Below are positions 39,413-48,749 of a DNA stretch of 64,000 nt, piece by piece. The position numbers were made by a program, and so were the translations under genes. This stretch comes from Microbacterium sp. LWO14-1.2 (lineage in GTDB: Bacteria > Actinomycetota > Actinomycetes > Actinomycetales > Microbacteriaceae). The notes under the pieces are model-generated. The model searched no databases and was not told where the DNA came from. It saw only the letters and a program-made list of their open reading frames with translations. Location: NCBI RefSeq assembly GCF_038397715.1, contig NZ_CP151633.1, positions 434,001 to 498,000 on the forward strand, in the 5' to 3' direction. The first letter of the stretch is position 1. The number at the start of each line of letters is the position of its first letter.

Positions 39413-40360
39413 GTGATCCGCTACGCGCTCGTCCGAGGAGCCCTGCTCGTCGCAGGGCTCCTCGTGTCGAGCGTCATCATCTTCCTCACCCTCCGCGTGT
39501 TCCCCGGCGACGTCGCTCAGCTGATCGCGGGGACCCAGGCGTCACCCGCCGAGGTCGAGGCCCTGCGCGAGTCGCTCGGACTCAACCGTCCGCTGCCCGC
39601 GCAGTACGCGGAGTGGATCGGCGGCCTGTTCCGCGGCGACCTCGGGACCTCCCTGCTCTCGGGCGCATCGGTCGGAGAAGAGCTCGCGCAGAAGGCGCAG
39701 GTGACGGTACCGCTCGGCATCCTGTCGCTGCTCATCGCCGTGCTGATCGCTGTGCCCTTCGGCATCCTCGCGGCTCTGCAGCGCGGTCGGCGCGCCGGGA
39801 CCGCCCTCAGCGTGGGCGCCCAGGCCCTGGCCGCCGTACCCGTCGTGTGGGCGGGCATGATGCTGATCGTCGTCTTCTCGGTGTGGCTGGGCTGGCTCCC
39901 GCCGCAGGGCTTCCCGCGCACCGGCTGGAGCACCCCGGGCAAGGCGCTCGAGTCGCTGCTGCTCCCGGCGCTGACGATCGGCATCGTGGAGGGCGCGATG
40001 CTCATGCGGTTCGTCCGCAGCGCCACCCTCCAGGCCGCCGGCCAGGACTTCGTGCGCACGGCGGCCGCGAAGGGCCTGACCCGGACGCGAGCGCTCGTCT
40101 CGCACGGCATCCCGGCCGTCGGACTGTCGATCGTGACGGTACTCGGCCTGCAGGTGGCCGGGATCATCGTGGGCTCGGTCGTCATCGAGCAGCTGTTCAC
40201 CCTCCCGGGCATCGGCCGCATGCTCGTCACCGACGTCGGCACACGCGACCTCGTCAAGGTGCAGAGCGAGCTGCTGGTCCTCACCGGGTTCGTGCTCGTC
40301 GTCGGATTCGTGGTCGACCTCGTCCACCGCGCCATCGACCCGCGGCAGAGGGAGGCCTGA
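39413..40360 (+). CDS. ABC transporter permease, DppB type
   Basis: A 315-residue permease with six helices, an N-terminal VRGALLVAGLLVSSVIIFLT segment and the EAA-type loop TAAAKGLTRTRALVSHG. GTG 39413 starts 16 bases after the binding-protein stop. The C-terminal GIGRMLVTDVGTRDLVKVQS is typical of DppB. It forms the channel with the next permease, with which it overlaps by one base. Confidence 0.9.
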   Translation: MIRYALVRGALLVAGLLVSSVIIFLTLRVFPGDVAQLIAGTQASPAEVEALRESLGLNRPLPAQYAEWIGGLFRGDLGTSLLSGASVGEELAQKAQVTVPLGILSLLIAVLIAVPFGILAALQRGRRAGTALSVGAQALAAVPVVWAGMMLIVVFSVWLGWLPPQGFPRTGWSTPGKALESLLLPALTIGIVEGAMLMRFVRSATLQAAGQDFVRTAAAKGLTRTRALVSHGIPAVGLSIVTVLGLQVAGIIVGSVVIEQLFTLPGIGRMLVTDVGTRDLVKVQSELLVLTGFVLVVGFVVDLVHRAIDPRQREA

Positions 40361-41226
40361 TGTCCGACTGGTTCGCCCGGCTCTGGCGCAGCGGCACGGG
40401 ACGCTTCGGGGTGATCGTGGTCGCCGTCATCGCCACGACCGCCCTCCTCTCGCTCTTCTGGACGCCGTTCGATCCCCAGGACTCCGACCTGCGGTCTCGC
40501 TGGGCGACGCCGAGCTGGCCGCATCTGCTCGGCACCGACGACACCGGTCGCGACATCCTCAGCCTGCTCATGGCCGGAGCCCGCACCACGGTCTTCGTGA
40601 GCGTCGGCGCCGGGCTGGTGGCCACCGTGGTGGGCATCGCCCTCGCGGCGCTCGGCGCCCTCACCTCGCGCTGGCTGAGAGAGACCGTCGCCGTGCTCGT
40701 CGACATCCTCATCGCCTTCCCCGTGCTGCTCATCGCCATGATGATCTCCTCGGTCTGGGGCGGCTCTCTGTGGGTCGTCATCTGGTCGGTGGGCATCGGC
40801 TTCGGCGTCAACATCGCCCGTGTCACGCGGCCCGAGCTGCGGCGCGTGCAGCAGAGCGACTTCATCCTCGCGGCGCGGGCCGCCGGCCTCACCGCCGGCC
40901 AGAGCCTCGTGCGCCATCTGCTGCCGAACGTGGCCCCGGTGTTCATCGTCCAGCTGTCGTGGTCGATGGCCGTCGCGGTGCTGGCCGAAGCCGGCCTGTC
41001 GTACCTGGGCTTCGGAGCCTCGGTCGTCGAACCCAGCTGGGGTCTGCTGCTCTCCGATCTGCAGCGCTACATCGGCGTGCATCCGCTGTCCGTCATCTGG
41101 CCGGGGCTCGCGATCACGATCACGGTTCTCGCCCTCAACCTGCTCGGTGACGGACTGCGCGAGGCCACCGACCCGACCCTGCGGCATCGAGCCGCCGAGA
41201 CCCACACTCCGGCGGTGGTCGCATGA
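40360..41226 (+). CDS. ABC transporter permease, DppC type
   Basis: A 288-residue partner permease. LLGTDDTGRDILSLLMAGART is the conserved DppC N-terminal motif, and the EAA loop is ILAARAAGLTAGQSLVRHLLPN. It begins inside TGATG, overlapping the DppB stop, and overlaps the first ATPase gene by ATGA. Confidence 0.92.
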   Translation: MSDWFARLWRSGTGRFGVIVVAVIATTALLSLFWTPFDPQDSDLRSRWATPSWPHLLGTDDTGRDILSLLMAGARTTVFVSVGAGLVATVVGIALAALGALTSRWLRETVAVLVDILIAFPVLLIAMMISSVWGGSLWVVIWSVGIGFGVNIARVTRPELRRVQQSDFILAARAAGLTAGQSLVRHLLPNVAPVFIVQLSWSMAVAVLAEAGLSYLGFGASVVEPSWGLLLSDLQRYIGVHPLSVIWPGLAITITVLALNLLGDGLREATDPTLRHRAAETHTPAVVA

Positions 41227-42014
41227 GCCTCGAGGTCGACGGTCTCGTCGTCGAGATCGACGGGCGCCGGGTGGTCGACGGCGTCTCGTTCGCGGTCCCT
41301 GACGGTGCGAGGCTCGGTCTGATCGGCGAGTCCGGATCGGGCAAGTCCCTCACCGCCCTCGCCGTGCTCGGGCTGCTCCCCGACGGCGCGACCGCGAGCG
41401 GCAGCGTCCGGTGGAACGGCACGGAGCTGATCGGGATGCCGGATCGCGAGCTCGCTCGACTGCGCGGCGATGAGATCGGCATCGTGTTCCAGGAGCCTCG
41501 CACCGCGCTGAACCCGATTCGCACCGTGGGGAGGCAGATCGTCGAGTCGATCCGCATCCACGAGGGCATCGGTCGCAGGCAGGCGCGGGAGCGCGCGGTG
41601 CAGGAGGCGGCACGGGTGCGTCTGCCCGACCCCTCATCGATCATTGACCGCTACCCGCACCAGCTGTCCGGCGGCCAGCGGCAGCGCGTCGCCATCGCGA
41701 TGGCGCTCGCCTGCCGGCCGCGTCTGCTCATCGCCGACGAGCCGACGACGGCGCTCGACGTGACCATCCAAGCCGAGATCCTGTCGCTGCTGCTGTCGCT
41801 CGTCGCGGACCAGGGCATGTCGCTCGTGTTCATCACCCACGATCTCGCCGTGCTCGCTCACGTGGCCACGCACGGCGTCGTGCTGGAGCACGGACGCGTC
41901 GTCGAGCAGGCGCCCGTCGCCACGCTGCTCAGCGCACCGACCTCGCCGATCACGCAGGGGCTGCTGCGAGATGCGACCGCGACCCTGTGGCGCCCGGAGG
42001 GAGGGACCCCATGA
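41223..42014 (+). CDS. ABC transporter ATPase, DppD type
   Basis: A 263-residue ATP-binding subunit. Walker A is GESGSGKSL, the signature [12 protein letters not shown] and Walker [13 protein letters not shown], with the H-loop in [11 protein letters not shown]. The C-terminal oligopeptide-type extension with its iron-sulfur-like cysteines is shorter than usual. It is translationally coupled on both sides by ATGA overlaps. Confidence 0.92.
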   Translation: MSLEVDGLVVEIDGRRVVDGVSFAVPDGARLGLIGESGSGKSLTALAVLGLLPDGATASGSVRWNGTELIGMPDRELARLRGDEIGIVFQEPRTALNPIRTVGRQIVESIRIHEGIGRRQARERAVQEAARVRLPDPSSIIDRYPHQLSGGQRQRVAIAMALACRPRLLIADEPTTALDVTIQAEILSLLLSLVADQGMSLVFITHDLAVLAHVATHGVVLEHGRVVEQAPVATLLSAPTSPITQGLLRDATATLWRPEGGTP

Positions 42015-42805
42015 GCCTGATCGAGGCCCGCGGTCTGAGCCGCGACTTCGTGGTCCCCCGCCGTGCCGCGTTCGAGCGCGCACGACGGCAGACGGCGCTG
42101 GCCCCCACCGACCTCGATGTCGCCGAGGGGTCCTCGGTCGGCATCATCGGCGAGTCAGGCTCGGGCAAGTCGACGCTCGTGCGGCTGCTGCTCGGCCTGG
42201 ACACGCCGACGACCGGCACGGTCGACGTCGGAGGCAGGCGCGTCGACGCCACGGCATCCGCTCGTTCCCTGCACTGGCTCCGCCGTGAGACGGGTCTCGT
42301 GTTCCAGGATCCGTACGCCTCGCTCGATCCCCGTATGACGGCGGGGCAGATCATCCGGGAGCCGCTGTGGGCCCTCGGCATCGAGGGCGACCATCCGGCG
42401 CGGGTGCGGGAGGTCCTCGGGCAGGTCGGTCTGGACCCGGAGATGGCAGAGCGGTACCCGCACGAGTTCTCCGGCGGTCAGCGCCAGCGCATCGCGCTCG
42501 CCCGCGCGATCGTGCACCGCCCGCGGATCCTCGTCGGCGACGAGCCGCTCTCGGCGCTGGACGTCACGGTGCGGGCGCAGATCCTGGACCTGCTGATCGA
42601 GCTGCGGCGCACGACCGACCTCACGCTGCTGCTCGTCTCCCACGACATCGGGGTGGTGCAGAATCTCTGCGACACCGTCGTGGTCATGAAGGACGGACAC
42701 GTCGTCGAGAAGGGTCCGACGGCCGATGTGCTGCTGCGGCCCACCCAGGACTACACCCGCGCTCTGCTGGCGGCGATCCCCGTCATCCCCCACCCCGAGC
42801 CCTGA
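42011..42805 (+). CDS. ABC transporter ATPase, DppF type
   Basis: A 264-residue second ATPase of the importer. It has Walker [10 protein letters not shown], signature FSGGQRQRIALA, Walker B LVGDEPLSALD and SHDIGVVQNL. The paired, non-identical ATPases are normal for this transporter class. It is the last gene of the operon, converging on the acetyltransferase gene with only 17 bases between stops and no clear hairpin. Confidence 0.92.
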   Translation: MSLIEARGLSRDFVVPRRAAFERARRQTALAPTDLDVAEGSSVGIIGESGSGKSTLVRLLLGLDTPTTGTVDVGGRRVDATASARSLHWLRRETGLVFQDPYASLDPRMTAGQIIREPLWALGIEGDHPARVREVLGQVGLDPEMAERYPHEFSGGQRQRIALARAIVHRPRILVGDEPLSALDVTVRAQILDLLIELRRTTDLTLLLVSHDIGVVQNLCDTVVVMKDGHVVEKGPTADVLLRPTQDYTRALLAAIPVIPHPEP

Positions 42806-42822
42806 ACGGGCACGACGCGGTG

Positions 42823-43440
42823 TCAGCGGGTTGCTGGTCCCCCGAAGAGTCGCCGACGCTTCGTCGGCTTCAGCGCCCGCCGCATGTAGACCGTGCCGAG
42901 GTCTCGGCCGAACTTGTGCCCGACGCGACCCATGCGCCCGGCCTCGACGAACCCGAGCCGCTCGTGCAGTCTGATCGACGCCTCCGCCTTGCTGTCGCTG
43001 ATCACGGCGACCATCTCCCGGATGCCGAGCTGCTCGCAGGCGTCGATGAGCGCCTGCAGGAGCGCCTTCCCCAGTCCTTTTCCGCCGGCACCTGGGCCGA
43101 GGTAGATCGAGTCCTCGACCGTGTACCTGTACGCGTTCTTCCCCGCCCACGGCTGGGCGAGTGCGTATCCGAGCACGACGCCCGAGGGCGACACCGCGAC
43201 GAGGAACGGCAGGCCAAGCCTGCTGAGGAACGCGAACTTCTCCCGCCAGTACGGGATGCTGCTGCGCCGTTCGTCGAGCGTCACGACCGAGTTGCTCACG
43301 AAGTGGTTGTAGATCTCCCGGACGTGCCCCAGGTCGGCCGAGCGCGCGGGTCGGATGCTGTACGAGAAGACGTCCGGCGCCTGCTGCGGGCGCAGATGGC
43401 GCGGCAGGACGCGACGACGGTCCCCCGGCTCGAACTGCAT
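42823..43440 (-). CDS. GNAT acetyltransferase (phosphinothricin acetyltransferase-like)
   Basis: A 205-residue GCN5-type N-acetyltransferase. After a basic N-terminal extension of ~25 residues, the domain starts YSIRPARSADLGHVREIYNHFV as in Pat/Bar proteins, with the acetyl-CoA loop GAGGKGLGKALLQALID. Substrates could be amino-acid analogues such as methionine sulfoximine. The hexamer TAAGCT 6 bases before ATG 43440 supports that start. It sits downstream of ung on the same strand, 4 bases apart. Confidence 0.85.
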   Translation of the reverse strand: MQFEPGDRRRVLPRHLRPQQAPDVFSYSIRPARSADLGHVREIYNHFVSNSVVTLDERRSSIPYWREKFAFLSRLGLPFLVAVSPSGVVLGYALAQPWAGKNAYRYTVEDSIYLGPGAGGKGLGKALLQALIDACEQLGIREMVAVISDSKAEASIRLHERLGFVEAGRMGRVGHKFGRDLGTVYMRRALKPTKRRRLFGGPATR

Positions 43441-43444
43441 GCGA

Positions 43445-44155
43445 TCAGCTTAGGGGCCGCTCCCCCTCGACGCGCCAGTCGACCGGTTCGGCACCGAGCT
43501 CTGCGAGCAGCGCATTCGCGCGGGAGAACGGCCGGGAGCCGAAGAAGCCGCGGCTCGCCGACAGCGGCGACGGGTGCGCCGAGGCGATGACGGGGGTGTC
43601 TCCGAGGAGCGGCTGCAGATTCGCGGCATCCTTCCCCCAGAGGATCGCGACGAGCGGCCGGTCGCGCGCGACGAGGGCGCGGATCGCGAGCTCGGTGACC
43701 TTCTCCCAGCCCCAGCCGCGGTGCGAAGCGGCCTCGCCGGGACGCACGGTGAGCACCCTGTTGAGCAGCAGGACCCCCTGATCGCTCCACGCGGTGAGAT
43801 CGCCGTGCGGCGCGGGCGGGAGGCCGAGGTCGCTCTCGCGCTCCCGGTAGATGTTGCCGAGACTCCGCGGGAGCGGGCGCACGTGCCGCTCCACCGCGAA
43901 CGAGAGCCCGATCGGATGCCCGGGGGTCGGGTACGGGTCCTGGCCGGTGATCAGCACCTTCACGTCGCTGAGCGGGCGCTGGAACGCCCGCAGCACGTCA
44001 CCGCCCGCGGGGAGGTACCCGCGCCCCTCGGCCTGCTCGGAGCGCAGCCGTTGCCCCAGCGCGGTGATCGTGTCCTGCTCGGGGGCGAGGGCGTCGGCCC
44101 ATCCCTGGTCGATGGCGCCGTCGGCGGCGAGTTGGGCGAGGGTCCGCGCCGTCAT
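43445..44155 (-). CDS. ung: Uracil-DNA glycosylase, family 1
   Basis: A 236-residue base-excision repair enzyme that removes uracil from DNA. Motif A is [16 protein letters not shown] with the water-activating Asp, and motif B is [16 protein letters not shown] with the catalytic His and the DNA-minor-groove loop. It overlaps the SDR gene by ATGA and is followed 4 bases later by the GNAT gene, which however has its own promoter-like hexamer. Confidence 0.96.
   Translation of the reverse strand: MTARTLAQLAADGAIDQGWADALAPEQDTITALGQRLRSEQAEGRGYLPAGGDVLRAFQRPLSDVKVLITGQDPYPTPGHPIGLSFAVERHVRPLPRSLGNIYRERESDLGLPPAPHGDLTAWSDQGVLLLNRVLTVRPGEAASHRGWGWEKVTELAIRALVARDRPLVAILWGKDAANLQPLLGDTPVIASAHPSPLSASRGFFGSRPFSRANALLAELGAEPVDWRVEGERPLS
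43447..43452 (-). promoter_or_regulatory. Putative -10 of leaderless GNAT transcript
   Basis: TAAGCT on the minus strand, 6 bases before ATG 43440 and overlapping the end of ung. Confidence 0.4.
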
Positions 44156-44940
44156 CGCTCGTCGACCATGCGCACGCGGAGCGGTCCCCGCGCCAGCAGG
44201 TGGTTCGCCGACTGGGCGACCGGACGCATCGTGACGAGGTCGAGGTTCACGTGTCCGGGCGCGTCGAGCGCGTACGCGATCACGTCGGCGACGTCCTCGG
44301 CGAGCAGCGGCTGCTCGACACCCGAGTACACGGCCTCCGCAGCCGCCTTGTCGCCGCCGAGGCGATTGAGGGTGAACTCCTCGGTGTGCACGAGGCCCGG
44401 TGCCACCTCGGAGACGCGGATGGGCTCGCCGTTGAGCTCGAGGCGCAGAGCGTGCACGAGCATCGACTCAGCGGCCTTCGCGGCGTTGTAGCCCGCGCCG
44501 CCCGGGTAGGCCACCTGCGCGGCGGTCGAGGTCACGAAGAGCGTGTCGGCGTGCCCGTCGACGGCCGCCGCCCGACGAAGCAGTGGAAGCAGCCCTGCGA
44601 CCAGACGCTGACTCGACAGCACGTTCGCGTCGAACATCCACTGCCAGTCGGCGATCGACCCGTCCTCGACGCGGTCCGTGCCGCGCGCACCGCCGGCGAC
44701 CTGCACCAGGGCGTGCACCGGACCCGTGGCGTCGAGCTCCTCGACGAGGGCGGCGACGGCATCCGCGTCCGTGAGGTCGCAGGCGATCGCGGACGCGCCG
44801 GTCTCCGCCACGAGGGTGGCGAGCCGGTCCTCACGGCGGGCGACGCCGACGACGTCCCACCCTCGGGCGCGCAGTGCGCGCACCGTCGCCTCCCCGATCC
44901 CCGAGCTCGCCCCTGTCACCACTGCACGCCTCTTCGCCAT
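44152..44940 (-). CDS. Short-chain dehydrogenase/reductase
   Basis: A 262-residue NAD(P)-dependent oxidoreductase. The cofactor motif is [15 protein letters not shown], followed by the structural N in FDANVLSSQ, catalytic Ser in FVTSTAAQ and the YNAAK Tyr-Lys pair. It resembles the YdfG/serine-3-dehydrogenase group. It begins the SDR-ung unit; TACGGT 7 bases before ATG 44940 fits a leaderless start. The substrate is not known. Confidence 0.9.
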   Translation of the reverse strand: MAKRRAVVTGASSGIGEATVRALRARGWDVVGVARREDRLATLVAETGASAIACDLTDADAVAALVEELDATGPVHALVQVAGGARGTDRVEDGSIADWQWMFDANVLSSQRLVAGLLPLLRRAAAVDGHADTLFVTSTAAQVAYPGGAGYNAAKAAESMLVHALRLELNGEPIRVSEVAPGLVHTEEFTLNRLGGDKAAAEAVYSGVEQPLLAEDVADVIAYALDAPGHVNLDLVTMRPVAQSANHLLARGPLRVRMVDER

Positions 44941-44947
44941 GCCCTCC

Positions 44948-44953
44948 ACCGTA
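44948..44953 (-). promoter_or_regulatory. Putative -10 of leaderless SDR-ung transcript
   Basis: TACGGT on the minus strand, 7 bases before ATG 44940. Confidence 0.4.
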
Positions 44954-45004
44954 CGATGTTCCGCAGGAAAACGCGGGCGCACACTGTTACGTCACATTTC
45001 CCGG

Positions 45005-45037
45005 TCGTTGTTGACACGCAACGATCTTCCGTACTGT
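45005..45037 (+). promoter_or_regulatory. metY promoter with inverted repeat
   Basis: TCGTTG (45005-45010) and CAACGA (45019-45024) form a 6-8-6 inverted repeat over the -35 region (TTGTTG or TTGACA), and TACTGT (45032-45037) is the likely -10, about 52 bases before the ATG. This is a possible operator for a methionine/sulfur regulator. Confidence 0.45.
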
Positions 45038-45088
45038 CGCTGCAAGGCATCAGCCGCACCGACCTTCCGACCGTTCCAGGGGGAACAC

Positions 45089-46411
45089 ATGTCCGCACCC
45101 GAGACCTGGCGTTTCGAGACCAAGCAGATCCACTCCGGCGCAGCGCCCGACCCGGTCACCAAGGCCCGTGCGACGCCGATCTACCAGACGACCTCGTACG
45201 TGTTCGACAGCGCGGACCACGCGGCGAACCTCTTCGCCCTCGCCGAGTTCGGCAACATCTACACCCGCATCCAGAACCCGACCCAGGACGTCCTGGAGCA
45301 GCGCCTCGCGGCCCTCGAAGGGGGCACCGGCGCCCTCGTGCTCTCCAGCGGCCAGGCGGCGTCGACGTTCGCGGTGCTGAACATCGCCCAGGCCGGCGAC
45401 CACATCGTGTCCTCCAGCTCGATCTACGGCGGCACGTACAACCTCTTCAAGTACACGCTCGCGAAGCTCGGCATCGAGGTCACCTTCGTCGAGAACCAGG
45501 ACGACCCCGAGGAGTGGCGTCGCGCGGTCCGACCGAACACGAAGCTGTTCTTCGCCGAGACGATCGGCAACCCGCAGATCAACATCCTCGACATCCGCAC
45601 GGTCGCCGACGTGGCCCATGAGGCGGGCGTGCCGCTGATCGTCGACAACACGATCGCCACCCCGTACCTGATCCGTCCCTTCGAGCACGGCGCCGACATC
45701 GTCGTGCACTCGGTCACGAAGTTCCTCGGCGGACACGGCACCACCATCGGCGGCGTCGTCATCGACGGCGGCACGTTCGAGTGGTCGAAGAACGTCGACA
45801 GGTTCCCCGGTCTGACCGAGCCCGACCCCTCGTACCACGGTGCGAGCTACACCACCGCCGTCGGCGATCCGCTGGCCTACATCATCAAGGCCCGCGTGCA
45901 GCTGCTGCGCGACCTCGGCTCTTCGATCGCTCCGCAGAGCGCCTGGAACCTCATCCAGGGCATCGAGACGCTGTCGCTGCGCATCGAGCGCCACGTGCAG
46001 AACGCGCAGGAGATCGCCGAGTGGCTCGACGGGCGCGACGACGTCGCGAGCGTCAACTACTCCGGTCTGCCCTCGTCCCCCTGGTACGCGGCAGCCAACC
46101 GCTACGCACCGAAGGGTGTGGGTGCGGTGCTGTCGTTCGAGCTCAAGGGCGGCGTCGAGGCCGGTCGCGAGTTCGTGAACAGCCTGTCGCTGTTCAGCCA
46201 CCTCGCCAACATCGGCGACGTGCGCTCGCTCGTAATCCACCCGGCGTCGACCACGCACGCCCAGCTGACGCCCGAGCAGCAGCTCACCGCCGGTGTCACG
46301 CCGGGCCTGGTGCGCCTGTCGGTGGGCATCGAGAACATCGACGACCTCAAGGCCGACCTCGACCAGGCTCTGGCGGCGGCCCGCCGCGTGTCGGAGGCTG
46401 CTCGCGCCTGA
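45089..46411 (+). CDS. metY: O-acetylhomoserine sulfhydrylase (bifunctional with O-acetylserine)
   Basis: A 440-residue PLP enzyme of the Cys/Met metabolism family that joins sulfide to O-acetylhomoserine to give homocysteine. It shows ETKQIHSGAAPDPVTKARA, TRIQNPTQD, the cofactor lysine Lys211 in HSVTKFLGGHG and the SLGDVRSL-like end (HLANIGDVRSLVIHPAS). A GGGGGAA site precedes ATG 45089. Together with metX downstream it forms the direct sulfhydrylation route to methionine. Confidence 0.95.
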   Translation: MSAPETWRFETKQIHSGAAPDPVTKARATPIYQTTSYVFDSADHAANLFALAEFGNIYTRIQNPTQDVLEQRLAALEGGTGALVLSSGQAASTFAVLNIAQAGDHIVSSSSIYGGTYNLFKYTLAKLGIEVTFVENQDDPEEWRRAVRPNTKLFFAETIGNPQINILDIRTVADVAHEAGVPLIVDNTIATPYLIRPFEHGADIVVHSVTKFLGGHGTTIGGVVIDGGTFEWSKNVDRFPGLTEPDPSYHGASYTTAVGDPLAYIIKARVQLLRDLGSSIAPQSAWNLIQGIETLSLRIERHVQNAQEIAEWLDGRDDVASVNYSGLPSSPWYAAANRYAPKGVGAVLSFELKGGVEAGREFVNSLSLFSHLANIGDVRSLVIHPASTTHAQLTPEQQLTAGVTPGLVRLSVGIENIDDLKADLDQALAAARRVSEAARA

Positions 46412-46423
46412 CCCGCGTCCTCC

Positions 46424-46460
46424 GCAGAAGTGCCCCGGGCCTCTCCCGGGGCACTTCTGC
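46424..46460 (+). terminator. Terminator after metY
   Basis: Perfect 16-bp arms (46424-46439 and 46445-46460) with a 5-base loop, 12 bases after the stop. Confidence 0.85.
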
Positions 46461-46488
46461 GTTCGGGGGGCGTACAGCCGCGACCATC

Positions 46489-46494
46489 GAGAAT
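46489..46494 (+). promoter_or_regulatory. Putative -10 before the EEP-family gene
   Basis: GAGAAT, start of the repeated 11-mer GAGAATGGAGA, 25 bases before the GGAGGAG-led ATG 46520. Confidence 0.3.
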
Positions 46495-46519
46495 GGAGAT
46501 CCCCGCCCGGAGGAGCACC

Positions 46520-47449
46520 ATGACCGACGTCGCAGCGCCGACCGCCGCCCGCTCTCGTCAGCGGACCGCCGCCCGGGCGATCGCCGTGAGCGCGGCGGGG
46601 ATACTGCTCGCGACCCTCGCGGTGTGGGTTCCCGGCATCGTCGGCACCGCGGCATCCGTCGTCCTCCCCTGGCTGGGGCTCCTGCTGGGGCTCCTCGTCG
46701 TCGTCGCGCTCGTGCGCGCCCGCCGTCTGCTGCTGCTCCTGCTCGTCCCCGTTCTCGTCTGGCTGCTGGCGCTCCTCCCCACCGCCCCTGGGTTCGCGAC
46801 GACGACCGACGCGCCCACGCTGCAGGTCGTGAGCCAGAACGTGCGCGCGCACTCCGGCAGTGCCGCGTCATCGGCCGAGGAGATCGCCGCGTCCTCCCCC
46901 GACGTCATCGCCCTCACCGAGCTCGACGGCGACAGTCTCGCAGCGGCCCGCTCCGCACTCGACGAGCGATACCCGCACTCGTACGCCGTCGGAACGGTCG
47001 GGGTGTGGAGCCGCTATCCGCTGACGAGCACCGATGCACTCACTCTCGGCCTCGATTGGAAGCGCGCGCTGCGCGTGACCGTGCAGACGCCGGATGCCGA
47101 GGTCGCCGTGTACGTGCTGCACGCCGCCTCCGTGCGCCCCGGCCAGCAGCAGGGCCGCGACACCATGCTCGCGAACCTCGCCGACCGGGTCGCCTCCGAT
47201 GAGGCCGCCGCCGTCGTCGCCGTCGGCGACTTCAACGCCGCGTCGGCGGATCCCGCCCTGGGCGCCCTGCGAGGACGGCTCGACTGGGTCAGACCGACCG
47301 ACGGCACCCTCGGGTTCACCTGGCCGGCCGCGCTGCCGCTCACCCGCATCGACCAGGTGTTCGCGCGCGGCCTCGACGTCGTGTCGTCCGGCACGATGCG
47401 GGCCGGTGAGAGCGACCATCTCGCCACCGTGACGACGTTCGGCCTCTGA
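46520..47449 (+). CDS. Membrane-anchored endonuclease/exonuclease/phosphatase-family protein
   Basis: A 309-residue protein with three N-terminal hydrophobic helices (~25-100) and a C-terminal DNase I-like (EEP) domain. Domain motifs are VVSQNVRAHSG, a catalytic-type acid in IALTELDGD, VAVGDFNAASADP and the closing SDHLATV. The fold hydrolyses phosphodiesters in nucleic acids, lipids or sugars; with the domain outside the membrane, an extracellular phosphodiesterase is plausible. It lies between metY and metX but has its own terminator and promoter signals, so no link to methionine is implied. Confidence 0.85.
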   Translation: MTDVAAPTAARSRQRTAARAIAVSAAGILLATLAVWVPGIVGTAASVVLPWLGLLLGLLVVVALVRARRLLLLLLVPVLVWLLALLPTAPGFATTTDAPTLQVVSQNVRAHSGSAASSAEEIAASSPDVIALTELDGDSLAAARSALDERYPHSYAVGTVGVWSRYPLTSTDALTLGLDWKRALRVTVQTPDAEVAVYVLHAASVRPGQQQGRDTMLANLADRVASDEAAAVVAVGDFNAASADPALGALRGRLDWVRPTDGTLGFTWPAALPLTRIDQVFARGLDVVSSGTMRAGESDHLATVTTFGL

Positions 47450-47513
47450 CCGCGGCCGGTGCGACGACGCTCCCGGGCGGCGTAACGTTCCGTCGCCGCC
47501 GCATCCGTCACGG

Positions 47514-47519
47514 GAGAAT
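47514..47519 (+). promoter_or_regulatory. Putative -10 of leaderless metX transcript
   Basis: GAGAAT exactly 6 bases before ATG 47526, within the repeated 11-mer GAGAATGGAGA. Confidence 0.4.
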
Positions 47520-47525
47520 GGAGAC

Positions 47526-48734
47526 ATGGACTGGCAGACGACCTCTGAAGACACGGTGCCCTCGGCACCCGTGACGGAGGCCGACGTCCGGCTGCTCCGC
47601 GCGCGACCGCCCGCGACCGGCGCGTGGCGCGACGGCGACCCCCTCGGCGGTCGTCGCTTCGCCTCCTTCGGCGCATTCCGCACCGAGAGCGGGGCCGAGC
47701 TGCCCGGCATCCGTCTGGCTTTCGAGTCGTGGGGAGAGCTCAACGCCGCCCGCGACAACGCGATCCTCGTGCTGCACGCGCTGACGGGCGACAGTCACGT
47801 GCGCGGCGAAGCCGGCGCCGGCCACCCGACCGCGGGGTGGTGGGAGGACATCGTCGGCCCCGGAGCAGCGCTCGACACCGATCGCTGGTTCGTGATCGCA
47901 CCGAACATGCTGGGCGGATGCCAGGGATCCACCGGCCCCGCGAGCATCGCGCCGCGCGGCACGGAGTGGGCGTCACGCTTCCCGTACCTGACGATCCGCG
48001 ATCAGGTCGCTGCGCAGGTGCGCCTCGCCGACGCTCTCGGCATCGACACGTGGGCCGCCGTGATCGGTGGTTCCATGGGCGGCATGCACGCGCTGGAGTG
48101 GGCGGCCACCCACCCCGAGCGCGTCGAGAGGCTCGCCGTGCTGTCATCGCCCCCGGTCACCACGGCCGACCAGATCGCGCTGAACACCGTGCAGCTCGAG
48201 ACGATCCGCATGGATCCGCGCTACCTGAGCGGCGAGTACTACGACCTCTCCGACGGTGACGGGCCCCATCGGGGACTCGCCCTCGCGCGACGGATGGCTC
48301 TGCTGAACTACCGGAGCCCGATCGAGCTGAATCAGCGGTTCCAGCGGTCGTGGCAGTCCGATGTGTCGCCGCTGGGGCACGGCGGCCGGTTCGCGGTCGA
48401 GTCGTACCTCGACTTCCACGGCAACAAGTTCACGCGGCGGTTCGACGCGAACAGCTACATCACCCTGGTCGAGGCCATGAACTCGCACGACGTCGGTCGC
48501 GATCGCGGCGGCGTCGAGGCGGCGTTGGCGGCCGTGACAGCGCGCACGCTGGTGCTCGGCATCGACAGCGACCGGCTCTTCCCCGTCGACGGCCAGCACC
48601 GGATCGCTCGCGGCATTCCCCACACGATCGACGGAGACGAGGCCGTGGTGCTCGTGAGCGACTTCGGCCACGACGGCTTCCTCATCGAGACGCAGGCCGT
48701 GGGGGCGCATCTGCGCCGACTGCTCGCGGCGTGA
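47526..48734 (+). CDS. metX: Homoserine O-acetyltransferase
   Basis: A 402-residue alpha/beta-hydrolase-fold acetyltransferase making O-acetylhomoserine, the substrate of MetY. The family signature is clear: LVLHALTGDSH, NMLGGCQGSTGP, nucleophile Ser183 in GGSMGGMHALEWA, and the C-terminal GHDGFLIE histidine. The group that accepts acetyl- rather than succinyl-CoA cannot be proved here but is normal for actinobacteria. Confidence 0.95.
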   Translation: MDWQTTSEDTVPSAPVTEADVRLLRARPPATGAWRDGDPLGGRRFASFGAFRTESGAELPGIRLAFESWGELNAARDNAILVLHALTGDSHVRGEAGAGHPTAGWWEDIVGPGAALDTDRWFVIAPNMLGGCQGSTGPASIAPRGTEWASRFPYLTIRDQVAAQVRLADALGIDTWAAVIGGSMGGMHALEWAATHPERVERLAVLSSPPVTTADQIALNTVQLETIRMDPRYLSGEYYDLSDGDGPHRGLALARRMALLNYRSPIELNQRFQRSWQSDVSPLGHGGRFAVESYLDFHGNKFTRRFDANSYITLVEAMNSHDVGRDRGGVEAALAAVTARTLVLGIDSDRLFPVDGQHRIARGIPHTIDGDEAVVLVSDFGHDGFLIETQAVGAHLRRLLAA

Positions 48735-48749
48735 CGCCCGACGCGCCGC

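Noticed and set aside
44941-45088. SAM riboswitch upstream of metY
   Set aside because: The leader is only about 50 bases after the likely -10 and lacks the conserved multi-stem core.
46412-47525. metY-EEP-metX as a single methionine operon with a novel EEP role
   Set aside because: A 16-bp terminator follows metY and separate promoter-like hexamers precede the EEP gene and metX.
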